Below are positions 59,765 to 64,000 of a DNA stretch of 64,000 bases, piece by piece. The stretch comes from Streptomyces sp. NBC_01288. Lineage in GTDB: Bacteria > Actinomycetota > Actinomycetes > Streptomycetales > Streptomycetaceae. The position numbers were made by a program, and so were the translations under genes. The DNA lies in the NCBI RefSeq assembly GCF_035982055.1, contig NZ_CP108427.1, positions 1,550,001 to 1,614,000 on the forward strand, read 5' to 3'. The number at the start of each line of letters is the position of its first letter. The first letter of the stretch is position 1. Under the pieces are notes generated by a model. It searched no databases and was not told where the DNA came from. It saw only the letters and a program-made list of their open reading frames with translations.

Positions 59765-60460
59765 ATGGCGGCGGTGAGCCGGAAGCCGGAGGTGCTGGTG
59801 GTGGACGACGACCCCGGCGTGCGCGCGGCCCTGGACCTGGGGCTCGGTCTTGAGGGCTTCACGGTCCGGCTGGCCGAGGACGGCGAGACGGCACTCGACG
59901 AGGTCGCCGGCCGGCCACCGTCCGTGATCGTCCTGGACGTGACGATGCCGGGCCTGTCCGGGGTCGAGGTCGTCCGCGCCCTGCGCGCCCAGGGCCGGAT
60001 CCTTCCCGTGTGCATGCTCTCCGCCCGCGACGAGGTCGACGACCGGGTCGCGGGGCTCGCGGCGGGCGCGGACGACTACGTCGTAAAACCGTTCTCCATC
60101 GGGGAATTGTCCGCGCGGCTGCACGCGATGGTCCGGCTGCACGAGTCGACGACCGAGCGGTCCCTGGTCGTCGGCGACGTCGCGATCGAGCCCGCCCGCC
60201 GCGTGGCCTCCCGGGCAGGACGCGAACTCCGGCTGACCTCCCGCGAGTTCGACCTGCTGCTCGCCCTCGCCCACCGCCCCGGCCAAGTCCTGTCCCGGGC
60301 CCAGCTGTTGGAGCAGGTCTGGGGCTACACCTGGGACGTCGACACCAACGTGGTGGACGTGTTCATCGGCTACCTCCGCAAGAAACTGGAGGCCGACGGC
60401 GGCCCCCGAGTACTGCGAACCGTCCGCGGCATCGGCTTCGTCCTGCGAACCGGTCCGTGA
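59765..60460 (+). CDS. OmpR/PhoB-family response regulator
   Basis: Response regulator of 231 residues. The receiver domain has acidic pocket Asp14-16 (LVVDDD), phospho-acceptor Asp58 (IVLDVTMPG) and Lys108 (VVKPF). The C-terminal winged helix (~135-230) includes SREFDLLLALAHRPG and VVDVFIGYLRKKLE. ATG 59765 follows GAGGTG; GTG 59744 is the alternative. Its TGA stop overlaps a GTG at 60457, the likely original start of its histidine kinase gene, now separated from the kinase by a repeat array. Confidence 0.93.
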   Translation: MAAVSRKPEVLVVDDDPGVRAALDLGLGLEGFTVRLAEDGETALDEVAGRPPSVIVLDVTMPGLSGVEVVRALRAQGRILPVCMLSARDEVDDRVAGLAAGADDYVVKPFSIGELSARLHAMVRLHESTTERSLVVGDVAIEPARRVASRAGRELRLTSREFDLLLALAHRPGQVLSRAQLLEQVWGYTWDVDTNVVDVFIGYLRKKLEADGGPRVLRTVRGIGFVLRTGP

Positions 60461-61191
60461 GGGGGCTACGGCGCGGCCTGCGCTCCCCGGTCATCGCCGC
60501 TGCCGGTCCCGCGTACCGGTCCATGGGGTCGCTGCCGCGGGGTCTGCGTGCCGGGATCACGGCCGCGGTCGGTCCTGCGCACCGGCTCGCGAGGAGGTTG
60601 CCTCGGGGTCCGCGCGCCCGGAACACGGCCGCTGCGGGTCCTGCCCACCCGGCCCGTGAGGTCGTTGCCCCGCCGTCCAGCCTCCCGGAACACGGCCACG
60701 GCCGGAGCCGCCCGACCGGCCCCGGCATCGCTGCCGCCCAGCCCGCGCCCCCGCATCACACCCGCCGTCCGCCTTTGGACCGGTCCACGACATGGCCGCC
60801 ACGCGGTGCGCTCCCCGAACACGGCCCCCACGATCAGCCCTGCGCACCGGCCCATGAGACGGTTGCCGCGCGGTCCACGCCCCCGGATCACGGCCACGGC
60901 AGGTCCCGCATTCCCGGCCCTGGTACGGCGACCGTGCAGCCCCCGCGCCCGCATCACACCCGACGTCACCCCTTGGACCGCTCCATGACCTGGCTCCCGC
61001 GCGGCCTGTGCTCCCCGATCACAACCTCAGCCTCGCCCCGCCCCGCGTACCGGACCATGAGGCGGCTGCCCCTCGGTCCACGCCCCCGGATCACGGCCAT
61101 GGCCGGTCCCGCATTCCCGGCCCTGGTACGGCTACCGTGCAGCCCGCGCGCCCGCACCACACCCGACGTCACCCCTCGGACCACCCCATGA
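60457..61191 (+). CDS. repeat-encoded leader frame coupled to the response regulator
   Basis: Open frame of 244 codons whose GTG overlaps the response regulator stop as GTGA, the usual coupling for a regulator/kinase pair. The product is a repetitive, basic, Pro/Arg/His/Ala-rich chain (RGLRRGLRSPVIAAAG, then PEHGHGRSRP-like units) with no membrane segment or domain. It ends at TGA 61189-61191, which overlaps ATG 61188 as ATGA. It probably has no function as a protein; its translation may carry ribosomes through the array. It could also simply be noise. Confidence 0.45.
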   Translation: MRGLRRGLRSPVIAAAGPAYRSMGSLPRGLRAGITAAVGPAHRLARRLPRGPRARNTAAAGPAHPAREVVAPPSSLPEHGHGRSRPTGPGIAAAQPAPPHHTRRPPLDRSTTWPPRGALPEHGPHDQPCAPAHETVAARSTPPDHGHGRSRIPGPGTATVQPPRPHHTRRHPLDRSMTWLPRGLCSPITTSASPRPAYRTMRRLPLGPRPRITAMAGPAFPALVRLPCSPRARTTPDVTPRTTP

Positions 61192-61390
61192 CCTGGCTCC
61201 CGCGCGGCCTGTGCTCCCCGATCGCGACCTCGACCTCGACCCGCCCTGCGTACCGAACCATGAGGCGGCTGCCCCTCGGTCCACGCCCCCGGATCACGGC
61301 CACGGCCGGTCCCGCCCGACCGGCCCCGGCATGGCTGCCGCCCAGCCCGCACCCCCGCATCACACCCGCCGTCGCCCTTCGGACCAGCCC
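60457..61390 (+). repeat. higher-order tandem array derived from the kinase gene start
   Basis: Fourteen diverged copies of the first ~66 bp of the kinase gene. Monomer starts: 60457, 60523, 60589, 60656, 60722, 60787, 60854, 60920, 60985, 61057, 61123, 61188, 61260, 61326. Lengths run 65-72 bp and the kinase itself starts at the next position, 61391. Most carry GGCT(G/A)CC, an Arg/Leu-coding middle and CCGGATCAC or a variant. The last six form two 203-bp trimers (72+66+65) and the three before them a 198-bp trimer (67+66+65). Confidence 0.9.
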
Positions 61391-61394
61391 ATGA
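61188..61394 (+). CDS. second relay frame leading to the kinase start
   Basis: Frame of 68 codons starting in one 203-bp unit (ATGA at 61188) and ending at TGA 61392-61394, which overlaps the kinase ATG 61391. The product (MTWLPRGLCSPIATSTSTRP and so on) is a frame-shifted copy of the kinase N terminus without a membrane segment. The binding site before it is poor, so initiation would depend on coupling. Reality as a translated frame is uncertain. Confidence 0.4.
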   Translation: MTWLPRGLCSPIATSTSTRPAYRTMRRLPLGPRPRITATAGPARPAPAWLPPSPHPRITPAVALRTSP

Positions 61395-62785
61395 CCTGGC
61401 TACCGCGCAGCCTCCGCTCCCGGATCACCGCCGCTGTCGTGCTCCTGGTGACCGTCGTGGTCGGGCTTGCCGGGCTGGTCATCGTTGCGCGGATCGATCA
61501 TCGCGACCGTACGGACGTCGATCGTCAACTCGCCGCGCGCGTCGAGAAGGGGGACCAGGACGCCGACAAACTCCGCGACCAGGGCGACCATCCGAGCGGT
61601 GACGGGGAGGACAGCGACGACTACGGCGGGCTGCTCGCCGGCAGTCAGAGTCTGGTGCGGCTCGTCTCCGGCGGGAAGGTGATCGCGCAGCACGGTGAGA
61701 CGCCGACCGCCCCGCTCCCGGTGCCGACCCGCGACGGGTACCGCACGATCGACACCGAGGGGCAGACCTGGCGTTCGCTCACCCGGTCGCTGAGCACCAC
61801 CGGCGAGCGGCTCGAAGTGCTCCAGGACATCGACCCCATCGAACGGCGGCTCGCGGACAACACCGTGATCGTCGCCGCCGTCACGCTCCTCGCCGCCCTC
61901 GCCACGGCCGGCGGCGTCTGGCTGCTCACCCGGATCATCCTCCAGCCGCTCGAACGGCTGCGGACCGGCGCCCTCGCGATCAGCGCGAACACGGCCGGGC
62001 CCCAACTCCCCGCCGTCACACGCCCGCAGGAGGTCGCGGACCTCTCCCACGCGCTGAACAGCATGCTGGACCAGCTGCGCGTCAGCATGGACTCCACCCG
62101 CCGTTTCACCGCCGACGCGGGCCACGAACTCCGCACCCCGCTCACCAGTCTCGGGGTCACCCTGGAGACCCTCCAGCGCAACCCCGACCTCCCCGCACCC
62201 CAACGGGCCCGCGCCCTGGAGGCGATGAGCGCGGAGCACCGCCGTATCACCGCCCTCCTCACGGGACTTCAGACCCTGGCCCGCGGCGACGCCCACGCCC
62301 TGCCCGAACGCACCCCGGTCGTCCTGAGCGAACTCCTCGACGAGGCCGTCGCCCACGCGGCACACCGCCACCCCACGACCACCTACCGGCTGACAGCCAA
62401 CTCCCCCGCGACCGTGGACGGTTGGCCCGTCGGCCTACGCCTGGCCGTCGACAACCTCCTCGACAACGCGGCCCTCCACGGTCGCCCCGAAGGCACGGTG
62501 GACGTCCGGCTCAGCGAGGTTGCGGGCGCGGTCCGGATCACCGTCGGCGACGACGGCCCCGGCATCCCCGCCGCCCAACGGCAGGCCATGAAGGCCCGGT
62601 TCACCCGCGGCACCCGCACCCGCTCCCCCGGCTCCGGCCTCGGCCTCGCCCTCGTCGACCAACAGGCCCACCTCCACCACGGCACCCTCCACCTCGACAC
62701 CACCCCCACCGGAGGCCTGGAGGCCACCCTCGACCTCCCCTCGACACCCGACGACGAGCCCCGCGAACGGCCCACTCCCGACTGA
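61391..62785 (+). CDS. sensor histidine kinase
   Basis: Membrane kinase of 464 residues, partner of the response regulator. Membrane segment 1 is at ~13-34, an extracellular sensor of ~120 residues rich in Asp/Gly follows, then segment 2 (~158-180), a HAMP linker, and a HisKA domain with His245 in FTADAGHELRTPL. The ATPase domain shows the N box (AVDNLLDNAALHG), G1 (VGDDGPGIP) and G2 (GSGLGLALV). ATG 61391 is chosen because it directly precedes the basic patch and first membrane segment. It has no clear binding site of its own but overlaps the stop of the previous frame. Confidence 0.9.
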   Translation: MTWLPRSLRSRITAAVVLLVTVVVGLAGLVIVARIDHRDRTDVDRQLAARVEKGDQDADKLRDQGDHPSGDGEDSDDYGGLLAGSQSLVRLVSGGKVIAQHGETPTAPLPVPTRDGYRTIDTEGQTWRSLTRSLSTTGERLEVLQDIDPIERRLADNTVIVAAVTLLAALATAGGVWLLTRIILQPLERLRTGALAISANTAGPQLPAVTRPQEVADLSHALNSMLDQLRVSMDSTRRFTADAGHELRTPLTSLGVTLETLQRNPDLPAPQRARALEAMSAEHRRITALLTGLQTLARGDAHALPERTPVVLSELLDEAVAHAAHRHPTTTYRLTANSPATVDGWPVGLRLAVDNLLDNAALHGRPEGTVDVRLSEVAGAVRITVGDDGPGIPAAQRQAMKARFTRGTRTRSPGSGLGLALVDQQAHLHHGTLHLDTTPTGGLEATLDLPSTPDDEPRERPTPD

Positions 62786-62895
62786 CGAACGGCACCCCAA
62801 ACGGACGCGGGCCTACGACAGGACACGCACCAACTCCCCCTCGTCCCACCCCGTTTCACCCGAGCAACCCCGATCGGCATCCACCCCTGCTCGAC

Positions 62896-64000
62896 TCACC
62901 CGGGCAACCCCGCCAACATCCGCCGATCCCGAGGCGCCGCCTTCCGGTCCAACCGTGCGTCCAGCAGCCGGCGTGCCGCGTCGCACCGCCCCGCCGACAC
63001 CAGCGCGTACAGCAACGTCTCCTCCACGACCTCGCGTTGGGCCGCGCTGCCGCCCACCCTGCGCAGGACCGGCAACAACGCGTCGAGGCCGTGGGCGGCT
63101 TCGTGGAAGCGGTGTTCGACGAGGGCGGCGAAGGCGTCGCAGAGCGGGGCGATGACCTCACACTGCACCGGGTCGGCGCCCGCCGCGTGGTCGCGCAGCC
63201 GGCGCAGGGCCGGGAGGTCTCCGACCGCCGTCAGAGCCACCGCCACGTGCAGGGCGGTGAACGCCGTCGCCGGTCGCTCCAGCACCTCGCAGGCCACGGT
63301 GTCCAGGACGTCCGAAGTCGGCAGCTCCCCCTGCCAGTTGCCGCTGAGCCGGGCCCGCCACAGCAGTGACCCCGAGTCGACCAGCGCGCGCACCCCGGTC
63401 ACCCGCCCGGGCGCCAACTGTGCGAACCAGCGCCTGCGTACGGCGGCGGGGTCGTCCAACGCCAGTTCGTGCAGGGCGATGTGCCAGGAGAAGTGGGCCC
63501 GGTGGACGGCACCCCGGCCCTGCCCGGAGACCCAGCGGTCCAGCCAGTCCCGGCCCGCCTCGTGGGCGCCGGTCTCGTAGTGGACGTGGGCCAGCGCGTG
63601 CACGGCGTGACCGGACGCTGGCTCAACTCCCAGGGCGCGGTGGGCGAGTTCACCGGCCTCGTGCAGCCGGCCCTGCTCCTGGCGCAGGAACGCGAGCAGC
63701 GAGGTGTGGAACCAGTGCCCGTCATAGGCGGGGGACGTCCGTTCGACCAGCCGTAGCGCGTAGTCGTCGTCCAGGTCGGTGACGCCGGAGAAGGCGATGG
63801 TGGGTACGGCGGCGGCCAGGGCGAGCGCGTCGGCGGGGTGGGTGTCGAGGTGGCGCATCAACGCCCCGTCCCCGTCGGCGGATTGGACGCGCCGCGTGAT
63901 CACGTCCACGAAGGAGCGTTCGCGTTCGTCGGCCCGTTCGTGTGCGCAGCGCTGGGCGTCCGCGAGCGCCCGGGGTACGTCCACCGCGGCTCCGCACTCG
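62896..64000 (-). CDS. TTC38-like tetratricopeptide protein (5' end outside window)
   Basis: C-terminal part of at least 368 residues; the frame is open to the window edge. TPR-type helical repeats with landmarks HPADALALAAAV, DGHWFHTSLLAFLRQEQGR, GHAVHALAHVHYETG and HFSWHIALHELALDD, which match the TTC38 family as I know it (HTVAHVHEM and HNYWHWALYLIE-like segments). Function of the bacterial proteins is not established. GTG 63984 is in frame but is probably internal. It converges on the kinase gene with a 110-bp gap that shows no clear terminator. Confidence 0.75.
   Translation of the reverse strand, partial: ECGAAVDVPRALADAQRCAHERADERERSFVDVITRRVQSADGDGALMRHLDTHPADALALAAAVPTIAFSGVTDLDDDYALRLVERTSPAYDGHWFHTSLLAFLRQEQGRLHEAGELAHRALGVEPASGHAVHALAHVHYETGAHEAGRDWLDRWVSGQGRGAVHRAHFSWHIALHELALDDPAAVRRRWFAQLAPGRVTGVRALVDSGSLLWRARLSGNWQGELPTSDVLDTVACEVLERPATAFTALHVAVALTAVGDLPALRRLRDHAAGADPVQCEVIAPLCDAFAALVEHRFHEAAHGLDALLPVLRRVGGSAAQREVVEETLLYALVSAGRCDAARRLLDARLDRKAAPRDRRMLAGLPG

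Noticed and set aside
60010..61191. 393-codon frame as a real protein
   Set aside because: Its first 149 codons overlap the response regulator in another frame. Only the part from GTG 60457 has a plausible start, and even that is repeat-derived.
60457..61390. CRISPR array between regulator and kinase
   Set aside because: Monomers are contiguous, have no constant repeat with unique spacers, and are clearly derived from the adjacent kinase gene. No cas genes are present.
61211..61390. 60-residue N-terminal extension of the kinase
   Set aside because: It translates repeat monomers in one frame and lacks a binding site. The basic patch and membrane segment start right after ATG 61391.
1..64000. 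tRNA, rRNA, insertion sequence or prophage genes
   Set aside because: No cloverleaf, rRNA-like stretch, transposase, integrase or phage structural frame was recognised on reading both strands. A dedicated search was not possible.

Overview
The window is high-GC DNA with a strong G/C bias at third codon positions, many GTG starts, 1- to 8-bp stop/start overlaps, Tat and lipoprotein signals, and sugar-importer plus glycosidase loci under LacI, DeoR, GntR and MarR regulators. All of this fits a Streptomyces chromosome. No rRNA, tRNA, CRISPR array, transposase or phage gene was seen. About 58 reading frames are supported, most of them in operons.

Layout. (1) 38-3379: an ABC importer of the sulfonate/nitrate/taurine type. 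(2) 3369-11547, minus strand: a sugar importer, a GH13 alpha-glucosidase, a secreted GH87-type alpha-1,3-glucanase and a LacI repressor, read here as an alpha-1,3-glucan utilisation locus. (3) 11670-18879: a hydroxyproline catabolic cluster (GntR regulator, 4-hydroxyproline epimerase, DapA-like deaminase, three-subunit flavin/iron-sulfur dehydrogenase) with a divergent Xaa-Pro aminopeptidase. (4) 18921-24574: a polyamine-type ABC importer, a second GntR regulator and a soluble Cache-domain protein. (5) 24669-31305: small regulatory and housekeeping genes (orphan MmyB-type ligand domain, XRE/ImmA-like pair, alpha/beta hydrolase, phosphopantetheinyl transferase, metallophosphoesterase, ATP-grasp ligase). 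(6) 31444-50296: a chitinase preceded by two DasR-like sites, a GH38/GH4/DeoR group, then a long plus-strand run with a PfkB kinase, a sugar importer, a LacZ-type GH2 enzyme, a metallophosphoesterase-LamG protein, a PHP-domain protein and a secreted unknown. (7) 50410-55891: a MaoC/acyl-CoA ligase/amidohydrolase/SDR operon facing MarR and IclR genes across a 30-bp imperfect palindrome. (8) 56014-64000: an I36-like secreted protein, an ArsR-like regulator, a ferric-reductase-like flavoprotein, a two-component system and the 3' part of a TTC38-like TPR gene.

The most unusual structure is at 60457-61390, between the response regulator and its histidine kinase. It is 934 bp made of fourteen diverged 65- to 72-bp copies of the start of the kinase gene, with the last six arranged as two exact 203-bp higher-order units. 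Because 203 is not a multiple of 3 and each unit starts with ATGA, reading frames end exactly on the next unit's start. The regulator is therefore linked to the kinase by three successive 4-base stop/start overlaps (60457, 61188, 61391). Several other short tandem arrays occur (17386, 45782, 50293, 52294 inside a coding region, 59670), and a palindromic repeat lies in frame inside the GH2 gene, so this chromosome seems prone to imperfect tandem duplication.
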